A DNA stretch of 64,000 bases from NCBI GenBank assembly GCA_018661465.1, contig JABJIC010000028.1, positions 186,001-250,000 of the forward strand, read 5' to 3'. Positions 16,220 to 26,003 of this stretch are shown piece after piece. Within the stretch, counting starts at the first letter, position 1. Every line of letters begins with the position of its first letter. The notes below the pieces were generated by a model that did no database searches, was not told the origin of the DNA, and saw only the letters and a list, made by a program, of their open reading frames with translations. Origin of the DNA: Gammaproteobacteria bacterium. Lineage in GTDB: Bacteria; Pseudomonadota; Gammaproteobacteria; Pseudomonadales; Pseudohongiellaceae. The translations under genes and the position numbers were made by a program.

Positions 16220-16247
16220 TTGGTCTTGACGGGAATTTGCTTATAAT
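16220..16247 (+). promoter_or_regulatory. Possible sigma70 promoter before the zinc-ribbon gene
   Basis: TATAAT (16242-16247) with a weak TTGGTC (16220-16225) 16 bases upstream, followed by a G/C-containing start region. It would give a leader of about 120 bases before the gene at 16375. The alternative TTGACG at 16226 is too close to the -10. Confidence 0.5.
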
Positions 16248-16374
16248 AAGGGCTCTGTGGCTGTCTTTGGGTCGCGAAGATCATATAGAACCATCAGAAT
16301 AGCTTAAGAATTCAAGGTTTGATTAGCTGTTGTTAGGGTCCTAATAATAAAAAGCCGCCTTTTAGGAGGATAGA

Positions 16375-16761
16375 ATGGACTGTCCGAAGTGTAATTCCGA
16401 GATGCAAGAGCTCAAGATCGAGACTCTTCACGGCCAAGTGGTTATTGATAAATGTAATAGCTGCAAAGGTCTGTGGTTCGATAACGGTGAAGCAGAGCAG
16501 CTAAAGGGTGACTGGATGGCTGATTTTGCTGACAGCGGTGATCCCGAAGTTGGCAAGACTTACAATACGGTTCGAGATATTGATTGCCCTCGCTGCGGTA
16601 AGGCTATGAAGAAGATTAATGATGCTAAGCAGAGTCATCTGGAATATGAAGCCTGTGAAGAGCATGGCATATTTATGGATGCAGGTGAGTTTACGGACTA
16701 TAAGCACGAGACTTTATTAGATATCTTTCGTGATGCAGTGGCTTCAATTAGAAGACGATAA
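16375..16761 (+). CDS. Double zf-TFIIB zinc-ribbon protein
   Basis: A 128-residue cytosolic protein made of two zinc-ribbon units of the zf-TFIIB (PF13453) type. The first has Cys3-x2-Cys6 and Cys27-x2-Cys30 with the GLWFDNGE signature; the second has Cys71-x2-Cys74 and Cys94-x2-His97 with GIFMDAGE. Members occur widely in bacteria without an assigned role. A strong ribosome site (TTTTAGGAGGATAGA) precedes ATG and a strong terminator follows 25 bases after the stop. The gene stands alone in its transcript. Confidence 0.9.
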   Translation: MDCPKCNSEMQELKIETLHGQVVIDKCNSCKGLWFDNGEAEQLKGDWMADFADSGDPEVGKTYNTVRDIDCPRCGKAMKKINDAKQSHLEYEACEEHGIFMDAGEFTDYKHETLLDIFRDAVASIRRR

Positions 16762-16776
16762 ACTCACAGTTCAGAT

Positions 16777-17613
16777 TTAATTATAGTGCCATCTGGGATG
16801 ATTCCAGATGGCATTTTTTTTTGTTTGTTGATCTAGGTCCGGATACTTGCCAATGTCTGTCCAATGCGCCGCTTCATCATGAAAGTCGGACCCCGCAGAG
16901 GAATAGAGCTTAAATTCTGCTGCAAGTTCTGAAAGTTGTCGTCGAGTATTGGGATCGATATTGGAGTAAGAAGTCTCGATGGCTTCCCCTCCGCAGTTTG
17001 CGAACTCTTCAGTTAGACTATTGAGTTTTCTTTTACTCAAGGGATAGCGACTGGGATGAGCTAATACGGCAATACCATTGGCGGAACAAATAGTTTGCAC
17101 CGCTTCCTCTAGTGAGCACCATTTTGCCGGCACATAAATTCTGCCTCTCTTGGCGAGGTATTTTTTAAAGGCTTTCTGCCGATTCTTGCTTAGTTGTTTT
17201 TCTACCAGGAAATCTGCGACATGACTTCGAGTCATAGCGATGCATTGTTTGGATTCAAACCAGGAGGACAAATCCTTAACACCCAGGTCTTGAAGTTTTT
17301 GATCCATGGCATCGATGCGGTTTCGACGATGACTTTGCTGTAAATCGAGAAGGCTTTGTAATTCTTCATTGCTGAGATCTATCAATAACCCAACTACATG
17401 TATTTCTAATCCCTGCCAGAAACAGGAAATTTCTACTCCATTCAGCAATTCAATATCATCATAGTCTTGATCTAATTGTGAGAAAGCGTGAATGCAGTCA
17501 TGGTCGGTTATTGCAAGATGGCTTACACCATTTTCCCTTGCTCGCTGTAGTAAAAACTCCGGCGAGTGCTTTCCATCGGAGTAGTAACTATGGCAATGCA
17601 GGTCGACTTTCAT
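16777..17613 (-). CDS. PHP-domain phosphoesterase (RNase AM/YciV-like)
   Basis: A 278-residue PHP (polymerase and histidinol phosphatase) domain enzyme. The metal-binding motifs are DLHCHSYYSDG at the N-terminus, AITDHDC, the EISC segment, LAHPSRYP and late SAGSDFHDE. The closest described type is E. coli YciV/TrpH, a 3',5'-nucleotide phosphatase and 5'-3' exoribonuclease (RNase AM). The ATG at 17613 is chosen: the upstream frame extension starts with TTG (17625) and has no better ribosome site. Its last codons contain the terminator hairpin of the convergent zinc-ribbon gene. Confidence 0.88.
   Translation of the reverse strand: MKVDLHCHSYYSDGKHSPEFLLQRARENGVSHLAITDHDCIHAFSQLDQDYDDIELLNGVEISCFWQGLEIHVVGLLIDLSNEELQSLLDLQQSHRRNRIDAMDQKLQDLGVKDLSSWFESKQCIAMTRSHVADFLVEKQLSKNRQKAFKKYLAKRGRIYVPAKWCSLEEAVQTICSANGIAVLAHPSRYPLSKRKLNSLTEEFANCGGEAIETSYSNIDPNTRRQLSELAAEFKLYSSAGSDFHDEAAHWTDIGKYPDLDQQTKKNAIWNHPRWHYN
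16787..16822 (+). terminator. Rho-independent terminator of the zinc-ribbon gene, inside the PHP gene end
   Basis: TGCCATCTGG (16787-16796) pairs perfectly with CCAGATGGCA (16804-16813) and is followed by nine T residues. It terminates plus-strand transcription. It sits inside the last coding codons of the convergent PHP gene; on the minus strand there is no T-run after the hairpin. Confidence 0.92.
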
Positions 17614-17810
17614 GATATGGGTCAAATTTGAGCAATTCTGTTAATGAGTTTGAGACTATGGCAGCTATACTGCTCAACTTGCAATGCTTATGCAATAAAC
17701 TGGCGGTAGTGCAATAAACTTGTATGGGATGGGGTCTTGTACATAGTTAGCTGATGGTTTGCCCGTCACGGGATTCTTCTCGTGTAACGATTACAAAATG
17801 AGTGAATACA

Positions 17811-18353
17811 ATGACAAAAGCTCGGAGCCTTGCAGAAGATTCAGATGAGGCATCATCACAATTGATTTTAGGATGCAGTCACTGCATTGACCAGTGTCAG
17901 CAGTTGCTTGAACTCCTTAGTCAGGAGGACTATGTGGCATCCTCAAAAGGGAATTCCTCAATTGGTGCTCATGTTCGTCATGTGCTGGATCGTTTTCACT
18001 GCTTCTTTAATGGCTTAACTGAAGAAGCGATTAACTACGATGCTCGAAAGAGGGATCCGGAAATAGAAAACAACCTATCTGCGGCGGAGTTTTCCGTGAC
18101 AAGCGTGGCTCGGCGAATTCAGAGCCTGGGAGAGACTGATTTCCATGACAAAGTAGTCTCGGTTCAGGAATCTGTGCACCATCAGGGCTCCTCTGTGGCA
18201 ATTTCCAGTACAGTGGAGAGGGAATTGATGGGCTTGATTACCCATAGTATTCATCACCTCGCTATTATTGCGCTTATCGCTAAATCCCTTGGCTATTCGA
18301 TTGATCCTGATTTCGGGAAAGCACCGTCCACTATAGTCTACGAGCAAATCTAA
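17811..18353 (+). CDS. DinB-like four-helix protein
   Basis: A protein of 180 residues from ATG at 17811 (a GTG at 17802 would add three residues; neither has a clear ribosome site). It has the DinB/YfiT-like pattern: a first helix (CSHCIDQCQQLLELL), the metal-ligand His in GAHVRHVLDRFHCF and the paired His in THSIHHLAIIALIAKSLG near the end. DinB proteins bind divalent metal in a four-helix bundle and some are thiol transferases. Substrate and partners are unknown. It stands just before iscR but ends over 30 bases before the IscR-type promoter. Confidence 0.78.
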   Translation: MTKARSLAEDSDEASSQLILGCSHCIDQCQQLLELLSQEDYVASSKGNSSIGAHVRHVLDRFHCFFNGLTEEAINYDARKRDPEIENNLSAAEFSVTSVARRIQSLGETDFHDKVVSVQESVHHQGSSVAISSTVERELMGLITHSIHHLAIIALIAKSLGYSIDPDFGKAPSTIVYEQI

Positions 18354-18387
18354 AGCCGCTTCCCTCTGAGCTCCTGCCTGGCTCTTA

Positions 18388-18420
18388 ATACTTGACTATT
18401 TTACTTAGGTATTCGATAAT
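18388..18420 (+). promoter_or_regulatory. isc promoter with type 1 IscR binding site
   Basis: TTGACT (18392-18397) and GATAAT (18415-18420) are 17 bases apart. Overlapping the -35, the 25-bp stretch 18388-18412 (ATACTTGACT, ATTTTA, CTTAGGTAT) agrees with the published type 1 IscR site at 23 of 25 positions by my alignment; the two mismatches are in the right-hand AGTC. Holo-IscR would repress its own operon here, as in E. coli. Confidence 0.85.
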
Positions 18421-18455
18421 CTGCTCCCTGTTTTAGGTTCTGAGAAGGTAGCCTC

Positions 18456-18947
18456 ATGCGCTTAACCACCAAAGGTAGATATGCTGTAACCGCTATGCTG
18501 GACCTGGCTCTTCATAAAGACCAGGGTCCTGTGAGCTTGGCTGATATTTCCCAGCGGCAAGGAATTTCCCTTTCCTATCTTGAGCAATTATTTGCCAAGT
18601 TGAGAAAGCAGACTCTGGTAAGTAGTGTTCGAGGACCAGGTGGAGGCTATGAACTCGATAGAGATTCAGCTTCCATTTTTATTGCGGAAATAATTGATGC
18701 AGTAAATGAGTCCGTAGATACGACAAAATGTCAGGGGAAAGGTGACTGCCAGGGCGGCGAAACTTGCCTTACTCATTATCTATGGAAAGACCTTAGTGAC
18801 CAGATACATACATTTCTAGAAGGCATAAGCCTGGCCGACCTGGTATTGAAAAACGAAGTTAAACGTATATCTGAGCATCAGGACAGGAAACACTTAATTG
18901 TTAGTGAGAACGTCGAAGAGATGCGAGCCACTGCACCCGGTCTATAG
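18456..18947 (+). CDS. iscR: Fe-S cluster regulator IscR (Rrf2 family)
   Basis: A 163-residue winged-helix repressor that carries a [2Fe-2S] cluster and represses the isc operon when clusters are plentiful. N-terminus [20 protein letters not shown] and recognition helix [16 protein letters not shown] are typical. The cluster ligands Cys92, Cys98, Cys104 and His107 ([20 protein letters not shown]) are at the E. coli numbering. First gene of iscR-S-U-A-hscBA-fdx-iscX; an IscR site overlaps its promoter. Confidence 0.98.
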   Translation: MRLTTKGRYAVTAMLDLALHKDQGPVSLADISQRQGISLSYLEQLFAKLRKQTLVSSVRGPGGGYELDRDSASIFIAEIIDAVNESVDTTKCQGKGDCQGGETCLTHYLWKDLSDQIHTFLEGISLADLVLKNEVKRISEHQDRKHLIVSENVEEMRATAPGL

Positions 18948-18967
18948 CGATATTCGCGGAGTTAATA

Positions 18968-20182
18968 ATGCAATTTCCAATCTATCTCGATTATTCAGCC
19001 ACCACCCCGGTTGATCCCCGTGTAGCCGAAAAAATGTCTGAGTGTCTGACACTAGAGGCGAACTTTGGTAATCCTGCGTCACGCTCGCATATGTTTGGCT
19101 GGAAAGCAGAAGAGGCCGTGGAAAACGCTCGTCGCCAAGTTGCTGATTTATTGCATTGTGATCCAAGAGAGATCGTATGGACATCCGGCGCAACGGAAGC
19201 TGACAATTTGGCTATTAAGGGTGCTGCGCATTTCCATGCAAAGAAAGGCAAACACATAATTACTTCCAAAATCGAACACAAAGCGGTTTTGGATAGTTGT
19301 CGCCAGTTGGAAAGAGAGGGCTTTGAGGTTACTTATCTAGACCCCGGAGCGGATGGTCTTACCACTCCTCAATCGGTCGCCGACGCAATTCGCCCCGACA
19401 CAATTCTAGTTTCATTGATGCATGTAAATAATGAGATAGGAGTTATCAACGACATTGAAGCCATCGGCAAGATCACTCGAGAGAATGGAATTCTTTTTCA
19501 TGTGGATGCCGCTCAAAGCGCTGGTAAAGTAGAGATCGATCTCGAAAATATGCAAGTCGACTTGATGTCTTTGACCGCACACAAAGTATATGGCCCAAAA
19601 GGAATTGGTGCGCTCTACGTGAGGCGAAAGCCCAGAGTGAGAATCGAGCCGCAAATCCACGGTGGTGGACACGAAAGAGGTATGCGTTCGGGTACCTTGG
19701 CCACACATCAAATTGTTGGCATGGGTGAAGCCTATAGATTAGCTCGCGAAGAGAAAGACAGCGACAATGAGCGACAGCTTTCATTGCGAAAGCGCCTTCT
19801 CGACGGTTTAAAAGATATGGAAGAGGTCTATGTAAATGGAGATTTGGACCAGCGAGTAGCTGGCAATCTGAATATCAGCTTCAATTTCGTAGAAGGCGAA
19901 TCCTTGATGATGGCTCTGCGAGATCTGGCAGTGTCTTCTGGCTCTGCCTGTACTTCAGCAAGCCTTGAGCCTTCATACGTGCTGAGGGCAATAGGACTTA
20001 ACGACGAATTGGCGCACAGCTCATTGCGAATAAGCATGGGTCGATTTACCACTGAAGAAGAAATAGACTATGCCATTGGCAAAATTAGAGAAGCAGTGGC
20101 AAAACTTAGAGAACTTTCACCGCTCTGGGATATGTACAAGGACGGTGTCGATTTAAATCAGGTCAAGTGGGCTGCCCACTAG
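18968..20182 (+). CDS. iscS: Cysteine desulfurase IscS
   Basis: A PLP enzyme of 404 residues that takes sulfur from cysteine and hands persulfide to IscU and other acceptors. PLP lysine is Lys206 ([12 protein letters not shown]), the catalytic persulfide Cys is Cys328 ([14 protein letters not shown]), both at the E. coli positions, and [10 protein letters not shown] holds the PLP-contacting Asp and Gln. It starts 20 bases after iscR with CGGAG ahead of ATG. Confidence 0.98.
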   Translation: MQFPIYLDYSATTPVDPRVAEKMSECLTLEANFGNPASRSHMFGWKAEEAVENARRQVADLLHCDPREIVWTSGATEADNLAIKGAAHFHAKKGKHIITSKIEHKAVLDSCRQLEREGFEVTYLDPGADGLTTPQSVADAIRPDTILVSLMHVNNEIGVINDIEAIGKITRENGILFHVDAAQSAGKVEIDLENMQVDLMSLTAHKVYGPKGIGALYVRRKPRVRIEPQIHGGGHERGMRSGTLATHQIVGMGEAYRLAREEKDSDNERQLSLRKRLLDGLKDMEEVYVNGDLDQRVAGNLNISFNFVEGESLMMALRDLAVSSGSACTSASLEPSYVLRAIGLNDELAHSSLRISMGRFTTEEEIDYAIGKIREAVAKLRELSPLWDMYKDGVDLNQVKWAAH

Positions 20183-20206
20183 TCACTCTGGTACCAGGAG
20201 AAAGAA

Positions 20207-20590
20207 ATGGCTTATTCAGACAAGGTGTTGGATCACTACGAAAACCCACGCAATGTTGGCAAGATGGATGACAATGACATAAATGTCGGAACAGGTATGG
20301 TGGGAGCACCAGCTTGTGGAGATGTTATGCGGCTACAAATCAAAGTTGATGATAACGGTGTTATCGAAGACGCCAAATTTAAAACCTATGGCTGTGGTTC
20401 TGCTATCGCATCCAGTTCTCTTCTCACTGAGTGGGTAAAGGGTCGCTCTTTGGATGAAGCAGTTCAAATCAAGAATCAAGATATAGCTGACGAATTAGGT
20501 CTTCCTCCGGTGAAAATTCATTGCTCTGTGCTTGCCGAAGATGCAATTAAGGCGGCTATTGAAGACGTAAAACAGAAGCGTGAGTCGTAA
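20207..20590 (+). CDS. iscU: Fe-S cluster scaffold IscU
   Basis: The 127-residue scaffold on which [2Fe-2S] clusters are built. Ligands Cys37, Asp39, Cys63 and Cys106 (APACGDV, YGCGSAIASSS, KIHCSVLAEDA) are all present, as is the LPPVK motif (99-103) recognised by the HscA chaperone. AGGAG precedes ATG by seven bases. Confidence 0.98.
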   Translation: MAYSDKVLDHYENPRNVGKMDDNDINVGTGMVGAPACGDVMRLQIKVDDNGVIEDAKFKTYGCGSAIASSSLLTEWVKGRSLDEAVQIKNQDIADELGLPPVKIHCSVLAEDAIKAAIEDVKQKRES

Positions 20591-20609
20591 GATTTAAGGA
20601 ACGAGCTAA

Positions 20610-20936
20610 ATGGCATTATCAATTACTCAAAACGCTGCGCAACATGTAGCCGAGCAGTTGAGCAGCAGGGGACACGGGCTCGGTATTAGGGTCGGTGTAA
20701 CAACCACTGGCTGTTCCGGCATGGCCTACGTGCTCGAATTCGTCGACAAACTCGAAGTCGGTGATCAGGTATTCGAAGATCACGGTGTAAAGATAATCGT
20801 AGACCCTAAAAGCCTGGTCTATATCGATGGCACAGAAATGGATTTTGTGAAGCAGGGAGTTAATGAAGGTTTCGAGTTCACTAACCCCAATGCCAAAGGC
20901 GAATGCGGCTGCGGAGAAAGCTTTAGCGTCGGATAA
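20610..20936 (+). CDS. iscA: A-type Fe-S carrier IscA
   Basis: A 108-residue A-type carrier that receives clusters or iron for transfer to target proteins. It retains the three invariant cysteines Cys35 (TTGCSGMAY), Cys99 and Cys101 (GECGCGESF). It lies 19 bases after iscU in the same operon. Confidence 0.97.
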   Translation: MALSITQNAAQHVAEQLSSRGHGLGIRVGVTTTGCSGMAYVLEFVDKLEVGDQVFEDHGVKIIVDPKSLVYIDGTEMDFVKQGVNEGFEFTNPNAKGECGCGESFSVG

Positions 20937-21037
20937 GTGAGCTTCAGTATAGGGTGAATGAATTTAGCGTCGAATAATGATACTTAGATTAGGTTCTCCC
21001 TCCCCACTAACAAACCAAAGTCCAGAACACCTTCATA

Positions 21038-21571
21038 GTGCAAGATTTTAAAAAAAATTATTTCCAACTCTTCGAAATCTCCGAGTCATTTGATGTGGAT
21101 ATCGAATTGGTATCTGAAAAATATCGTGAATTGCAGGCCCAGTCTCATCCTGATCGGGTTGCCGGCGCATCTGAAGAGCAGAAGTTAAGAGCAGTTCAAT
21201 TTAGTAGCTATATCAATGAAGCTTATGCTGCCTTAAAGGATCCGCTAAAAAGAGCAGCTTATCTGCTGTCAATTCACGGACTCGATGTGGGAAAAGTTAG
21301 CCAGAGTGATCTCGGAATGGATTTGCTCATGGAGCAAATGCAGCTAAGAGAGCGTTTGGAAGATTTACCGAAAGATGATTCGGCTCTTGAGGAATTGGAG
21401 TCTCTTAAGAAGGATGTGCTTGGCAAGCTAGCTCAACGGCTTGAAAAGTTAGCAGAAGATTTTTCCGGACAGAATTTTGACTCCGCCAAGAAGCTCTATC
21501 ATGAAATGCAGTTTCTCTATAAGCTGCTTTCTGAAATTGAATCAGGCGAAGAATCAAGACTGGGTTATTGA
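21038..21571 (+). CDS. hscB: Co-chaperone HscB
   Basis: The 177-residue J-domain partner that brings IscU to HscA and stimulates its ATPase. The N-terminal J domain has the HPD tripeptide at 37-39 (QSHPDRVAG) and the C-terminal three-helix domain binds IscU. It starts with GTG at 21038, with no strong ribosome site in view, 101 bases after iscA; that spacing is wider than elsewhere in the operon. Confidence 0.95.
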   Translation: MQDFKKNYFQLFEISESFDVDIELVSEKYRELQAQSHPDRVAGASEEQKLRAVQFSSYINEAYAALKDPLKRAAYLLSIHGLDVGKVSQSDLGMDLLMEQMQLRERLEDLPKDDSALEELESLKKDVLGKLAQRLEKLAEDFSGQNFDSAKKLYHEMQFLYKLLSEIESGEESRLGY

Positions 21572-21655
21572 TCTGACTCTATAGATTGATAACTTCATGA
21601 ATGGCTGAATGAATAGCTGATTAAGAATCTAAATCAGGCACATAGACGCAGCAAT

Positions 21656-23527
21656 ATGGCTTTACTACAGATACAGGAACCGGGAGGAAAACCTGCCAAG
21701 GTGCTACATCGCCTGGCGGTAGGGATTGACTTGGGCACAAGCAATTCTCTGGTCTCTGCCCTCTGTGGAACTGGCGTTGAAACTCTTCCTGACGATAATG
21801 GCCAACACTTACTGCCTTCGGTGGTGCGTTACTCTGCTGACGGGTCGCCTTTGGTGGGTTATGCCGCTCTTTCCGGACTGGTGGATGACCCTGAAAACAC
21901 CGTTGCATCCTCCAAACGTCTTCTGGGCAAGAGTCTGAGCGAGCTGCAAAATCTGCCGCAAGTTCTGCCATTCAAATTTGATCCTGAGCGTGAAGAAACC
22001 TCTCCTGCTATTTCTACAGTCAGTGGCAGCAAAGACCCTGTTCAAATTTCCGCTGACATACTCGAAAAACTGAAAGTCCGAGCCGAGCAATGCCTGAAGG
22101 GTGAGTTAGAAGGTGCGGTGATTACGGTTCCGGCATATTTTAATGATGCGCAGCGACAACAAACCAAAGATGCGGCGAAGCTCGCGGGCTTGAATGTGCT
22201 ACGGCTTTTGAATGAGCCTACTGCGGCAGCAGTTGCATACGGCCTTGATTCGGAGGATCAGGGCAAGGTCTGTGTTTTTGATCTGGGTGGAGGGACCTTT
22301 GATGTTTCTCTATTGAGTCTGCAGAAGGGAGTGTTTGAAGTTCTGGCCACCGGTGGCGACACAAATCTGGGTGGCAATGATTTTGATCACGCTCTTGCTC
22401 AATGGATCCTTCAACAAGCTGGCTACAATGCTGAGCTCGATTTTTCCGAAAGGGCTATCCTTAATCAATTAGCCATGGATGTTAAGCATCAGCTTAGTGA
22501 GCAGGACCAGCTTGAAATAAGCTGGCAGGATTGGTCGGGCACTATCACTAATACAGAATATTCCGAAATTTGTGCGGAATTGATTAAGCGCACTATCAAC
22601 ACTTGCCGGCGAGTACTCAGGGATGCATCTCTCACTATTAATGATATCGACAATATTGTCCTGGTAGGCGGATCAACCAGAATGCCAGTCATTCGTCAGG
22701 CAGTGGCCAGCTTTTTCAGCAAAGAGGCCTTAACTAATATTGACCCAGATAAGGTGGTGGCCATCGGAGCAGGCATTCAAGCCGATGTGTTAATTGGCAA
22801 CAAATCTTCGAATAATTTCCTGCTACTGGATGTAAACCCCTTGTCCCTGGGTATTGAAACAATGGGTGAACTGGTTGAGAAAATCATTCCTCGAAATACC
22901 ACCATACCTGTTGCCAGAGCTCAGGAATTCACGACATTTAAAGACGGGCAGACTGCCATGTCACTCCATGTTGTGCAGGGTGAGAGAGAATTAGTAGAGG
23001 ATTGCAGGTCTTTGGCTCGTTTCGAGCTTCGAGGAATTCCAGCAATGGTAGCTGGTGCGGCCAAGATACGAGTTAGTTTTCAAGTAGATGCTGATGGCTT
23101 ACTTAGCGTAGCAGCCGAAGAGTTGAGTACAGGCAAGAAGGCAGAGATACAGATTAAGCCAAGCTATGGTCTGAAGTCCGATCTAATCGAAGAGATGTTG
23201 CAGTCATCTCAAGAAAACGCTCAGGTAGATATGGAGCTCCGTTCGGTTAAGGAAGCGCAACTGGAGGCGACTCAGCTAATCGATGCCATAGCAAATGCCC
23301 GTTCTTCAGATGGAGAAATTTTAAACACTGAGGAATTGCTGCTTATTGAGAAAGCAGTGGAAACTCTTGAATTGGCGATGAAGGATTCATCAGCTAACAA
23401 GATTCGGGAGTTGACTGAAGACCTTAATAGAATTAGCGGAGACTTTGCCTCGAGGCGAATGGATCTACATATCGGACGCGCCTTGAAAGGGGAGTCTATT
23501 GACGAGGTTGCAAATAGTTCGTCTTAA
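21656..23527 (+). CDS. hscA: Hsp70-class chaperone HscA
   Basis: A 623-residue specialised Hsp70 that releases clusters from IscU. N-terminal ATPase domain: [62 protein letters not shown]; substrate-binding domain from about 390 ([24 protein letters not shown]) binds the LPPVK peptide of IscU. ATG at 21656 is 84 bases after hscB. Confidence 0.97.
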   Translation: MALLQIQEPGGKPAKVLHRLAVGIDLGTSNSLVSALCGTGVETLPDDNGQHLLPSVVRYSADGSPLVGYAALSGLVDDPENTVASSKRLLGKSLSELQNLPQVLPFKFDPEREETSPAISTVSGSKDPVQISADILEKLKVRAEQCLKGELEGAVITVPAYFNDAQRQQTKDAAKLAGLNVLRLLNEPTAAAVAYGLDSEDQGKVCVFDLGGGTFDVSLLSLQKGVFEVLATGGDTNLGGNDFDHALAQWILQQAGYNAELDFSERAILNQLAMDVKHQLSEQDQLEISWQDWSGTITNTEYSEICAELIKRTINTCRRVLRDASLTINDIDNIVLVGGSTRMPVIRQAVASFFSKEALTNIDPDKVVAIGAGIQADVLIGNKSSNNFLLLDVNPLSLGIETMGELVEKIIPRNTTIPVARAQEFTTFKDGQTAMSLHVVQGERELVEDCRSLARFELRGIPAMVAGAAKIRVSFQVDADGLLSVAAEELSTGKKAEIQIKPSYGLKSDLIEEMLQSSQENAQVDMELRSVKEAQLEATQLIDAIANARSSDGEILNTEELLLIEKAVETLELAMKDSSANKIRELTEDLNRISGDFASRRMDLHIGRALKGESIDEVANSSS

Positions 23528-23587
23528 GATCAACACCCAAATGTTCAACGCTCACACGAATAGAGTCAAAAACGGAACTACACAGAC

Positions 23588-23926
23588 ATGCCCAAACTAC
23601 AATTTCTTCCCAATGAAACAATCTGTCCCGATGGCGCGACCATCGAAGCGCAGCCACAAGAGAGCATCTTGAACGCCGCTCTGCGTAACAATATTCCTAT
23701 CGAGCATGCCTGCGAGAAGTCCTGTGCCTGCACGACTTGTCATGTAATTGTTAGACAAGGTTTCAATTCCCTCGATGATGCTGAAGAAAATGAAGAAGAT
23801 TACCTGGACAAGGCTTGGGGTCTCGAAGCGGAGTCACGCCTGAGTTGTCAGGCTCTGGTTGGGGAAGAGGATCTGCAAATTGAGATCCCTAAATACACTA
23901 TCAATATGGTATCTGAGGATCATTGA
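23588..23926 (+). CDS. fdx: [2Fe-2S] ferredoxin of the isc operon
   Basis: A 112-residue adrenodoxin-type ferredoxin giving electrons for cluster assembly. Ligands Cys42, Cys48, Cys51 and Cys87 ([20 protein letters not shown]) match the E. coli Fdx positions. It follows hscA by 60 bases. Confidence 0.97.
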   Translation: MPKLQFLPNETICPDGATIEAQPQESILNAALRNNIPIEHACEKSCACTTCHVIVRQGFNSLDDAEENEEDYLDKAWGLEAESRLSCQALVGEEDLQIEIPKYTINMVSEDH

Positions 23927-23987
23927 TCCGGCATCACGCGGCGATGAGCTTAAGGCTGTGAAAAGGGAAGCTGAGAAGGGGTGACTT

Positions 23988-24185
23988 ATGAAGTGGACTG
24001 ATGTGTTCGAAATAGCCATAGAACTAACGGACAAATTTCCGGATACAGACCCCCGTTTTGTCAATTTCGTCGACCTTCGGCGCTGGGTCTGTGAGCTTGA
24101 AGAGTTCGATGATGATCCAGAGAGATGCGGCGAGAAAATCCTGGAAGCAATCCAGGCAGCCTGGATTGAAGAGAGTTCTGAGTAA
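23988..24185 (+). CDS. iscX: Fe-S assembly protein IscX
   Basis: A 65-residue acidic protein that binds IscS and iron and tunes cluster assembly. The WTDVFEIAIEL start, DLRRWVCELEEFDDDPERC centre and EKILEAIQAAWIEE end are the family pattern. It is the last isc gene. A weak hairpin with a T-run (24190-24210) follows it. Confidence 0.96.
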   Translation: MKWTDVFEIAIELTDKFPDTDPRFVNFVDLRRWVCELEEFDDDPERCGEKILEAIQAAWIEESSE

Positions 24186-24188
24186 AAC

Positions 24189-24211
24189 CCTGAAAAAACA
24201 GGCTTTTTTCC
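24189..24211 (+). terminator. Weak terminator after iscX
   Basis: CCTG and CAGG flank a six-A loop, followed by C and six T residues. The four-pair stem is short, so this is probably a leaky stop between isc and ndk. Confidence 0.4.
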
Positions 24212-24233
24212 TACTAATTTCTATTGAAAACCG

Positions 24234-24262
24234 TACAAAACCGCAGTATTACCACGTATAAT
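24234..24262 (+). promoter_or_regulatory. ndk promoter
   Basis: TATAAT (24257-24262) followed by GCGCG, with TACAAA (24234-24239) 17 bases upstream. The -35 is weak but spacing is ideal, and the -10 ends 38 bases before the ndk start. Confidence 0.6.
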
Positions 24263-24300
24263 GCGCGATCTTTTGCATATACAGAATATTGGGAGTTGTA

Positions 24301-24723
24301 ATGGCGGTCGAACGAACTTTATCAATCATCAAGCCGGACGCGGTAGCTAAGAATATTATCGGTAAGATCTATAGCCGTTTTGAGAAGGCTGGGCTGAAAG
24401 TAGTAGCAGCAAAACTGGTGCAGCTGGACGACAAGTCTGCAGGCGGATTTTATGCTGAGCACGAAGGCAGACCTTTCTATAACGACCTCATCGAATTCAT
24501 GACCTCTGGACCTGTAATGGTTTCAGCTCTGGAAGGTGAAGGTGCCGTTATGCTTAACCGCGATCTTATGGGTGCTACCAATCCTGCCGAAGCTGAATCG
24601 GGCACAATCAGAGCCGATTTCGCAAAGTCTATCGATGCCAACGCGGTTCATGGTTCGGACTCTACAACATCTGCAGCTAGGGAAGTGGCCTACTTCTTTA
24701 ACGAAGACGAAATCTGCTCATAG
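24301..24723 (+). CDS. ndk: Nucleoside diphosphate kinase
   Basis: A 140-residue enzyme that balances nucleoside triphosphates through a phosphohistidine. [12 protein letters not shown] at the start and the active-site His117 in NAVHGSDS are visible. ATG at 24301 is used: it follows GGGAG by six bases, and the frame extension starts with TTG. The position between iscX and rlmN is the usual gammaproteobacterial one. Confidence 0.97.
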   Translation: MAVERTLSIIKPDAVAKNIIGKIYSRFEKAGLKVVAAKLVQLDDKSAGGFYAEHEGRPFYNDLIEFMTSGPVMVSALEGEGAVMLNRDLMGATNPAEAESGTIRADFAKSIDANAVHGSDSTTSAAREVAYFFNEDEICS

Positions 24724-24803
24724 GCAGACGGAACTCAAGCACACCGGAAAACAACACACCTGCCTGCTGAAAAGAGCAGGGTTTGAATAAAGGTAAGTTG
24801 ATT

Positions 24804-25982
24804 ATGACGGCGACAAGCAAATCCAATTTGGCTGGTCTTAGTCTCGAAAAACTTCGGGAGTTGTTCGTTGTCGCCGGTGAAAAACCTTTCCGTGCCGCTC
24901 AGGTAATGAAATGGATACACCAGCGCGGAGTTCTGGATATCGATTTGATGACCGATATCAGCAAGGACTTGCGAGAAAACCTCAAAACTATTGCTGAAAT
25001 AAAACTTCCCATAGTAGTGGAAGACTTCAAGTCTGAAGACGGTAGTCGTAAATGGATAATTGAAGTAGCCAGTGGTTCCCGTGTTGAGATGGTATTTATA
25101 CCGGAGGGCAGTAGAGGGACGCTATGCATTTCGTCTCAAGCCGGTTGTTCTCTGGATTGCAGTTTTTGTGCAACTGGGAAACAGGGTTTCAATAGTAATC
25201 TGACAGTAGCTGAGATTATAGGCCAGCTATGGTGGGCTAATTCTCTTCTCGGTGGCTTTAAGAGTTCAACTGAACGACCAGTTAGTAATGTTGTCATGAT
25301 GGGCATGGGTGAGCCATTGCTGAATTTCGAAAATGTTATGGATGCCCTGAGCATCATGATGGAAGATTCAGCTTACGGCCTTTCCAAGAGGAAAGTAACT
25401 ATCAGTACTTCTGGTGTAGTCCCTGCGATAGATCGCCTCAAGGACTATACCGATGCATCTCTAGCGATTTCGCTCCATGCTCCAAACGATGAATTGCGAA
25501 GCTCGATCATGCCAATCAACAAGAAATATCCGATTAAGGAACTGCTTCGGTCTATTGATGGCTATATGGAGAGTCTTTCAGATAAGCGTGTTCCGGTATT
25601 CGAATACACTTTAATCGCTGGTGTTAACGACCACAGACAACATGCCCGGGACCTGGCTGTTCTACTAAAAGATATGCCCTGCAAGATCAACCTGATTCCA
25701 TTTAATCCGTTTTCTCTTAGTGACTATCGCCAGCCCAGTTCATCTTCAATATCCAATTTTCGACAAATACTTCAGCAAGCTGGTTATACGGTGACGGTGA
25801 GAACGACAAGAGGTGATGATATCGGAGCTGCCTGCGGTCAACTGGTAGGTGATGTAGAAGATCAAACCCGGAGAAGCCAGCGCCACAAGAAGCGGCAGCT
25901 TGATGCTGCGGAAGCCGCCAAAAATGGCAAAAAAGCCTTTGATAGCACTGATAATCTCGCTGTCGCTGCCGACAGACTATAA
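24804..25982 (+). CDS. rlmN: Dual-specificity 23S rRNA/tRNA C2-adenosine methyltransferase
   Basis: A 392-residue radical-SAM enzyme that methylates A2503 of 23S rRNA and A37 of some tRNAs. The cluster cysteines are Cys115, Cys119 and Cys122 ([13 protein letters not shown]); the carrier cysteine is in [19 protein letters not shown] and [11 protein letters not shown] are family motifs. ATG at 24804 is chosen over TTG at 24783 because AAAGG lies about ten bases before it. The C-terminal tail (about 350-392) is longer and more lysine/alanine-rich than in E. coli. Confidence 0.97.
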   Translation: MTATSKSNLAGLSLEKLRELFVVAGEKPFRAAQVMKWIHQRGVLDIDLMTDISKDLRENLKTIAEIKLPIVVEDFKSEDGSRKWIIEVASGSRVEMVFIPEGSRGTLCISSQAGCSLDCSFCATGKQGFNSNLTVAEIIGQLWWANSLLGGFKSSTERPVSNVVMMGMGEPLLNFENVMDALSIMMEDSAYGLSKRKVTISTSGVVPAIDRLKDYTDASLAISLHAPNDELRSSIMPINKKYPIKELLRSIDGYMESLSDKRVPVFEYTLIAGVNDHRQHARDLAVLLKDMPCKINLIPFNPFSLSDYRQPSSSSISNFRQILQQAGYTVTVRTTRGDDIGAACGQLVGDVEDQTRRSQRHKKRQLDAAEAAKNGKKAFDSTDNLAVAADRL

Positions 25983-26003
25983 AGGTAAATAGGTAATTTC
26001 GTT

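Noticed and set aside
16226..16231. TTGACG as -35 for the zinc-ribbon gene
   Set aside because: Only 10 bases separate it from TATAAT; TTGGTC at 16220 has usable spacing.
17611..17625. TTG start for the PHP gene
   Set aside because: ATG at 17613 gives the family-typical MKVDLHCHS start and no better ribosome site exists for TTG.
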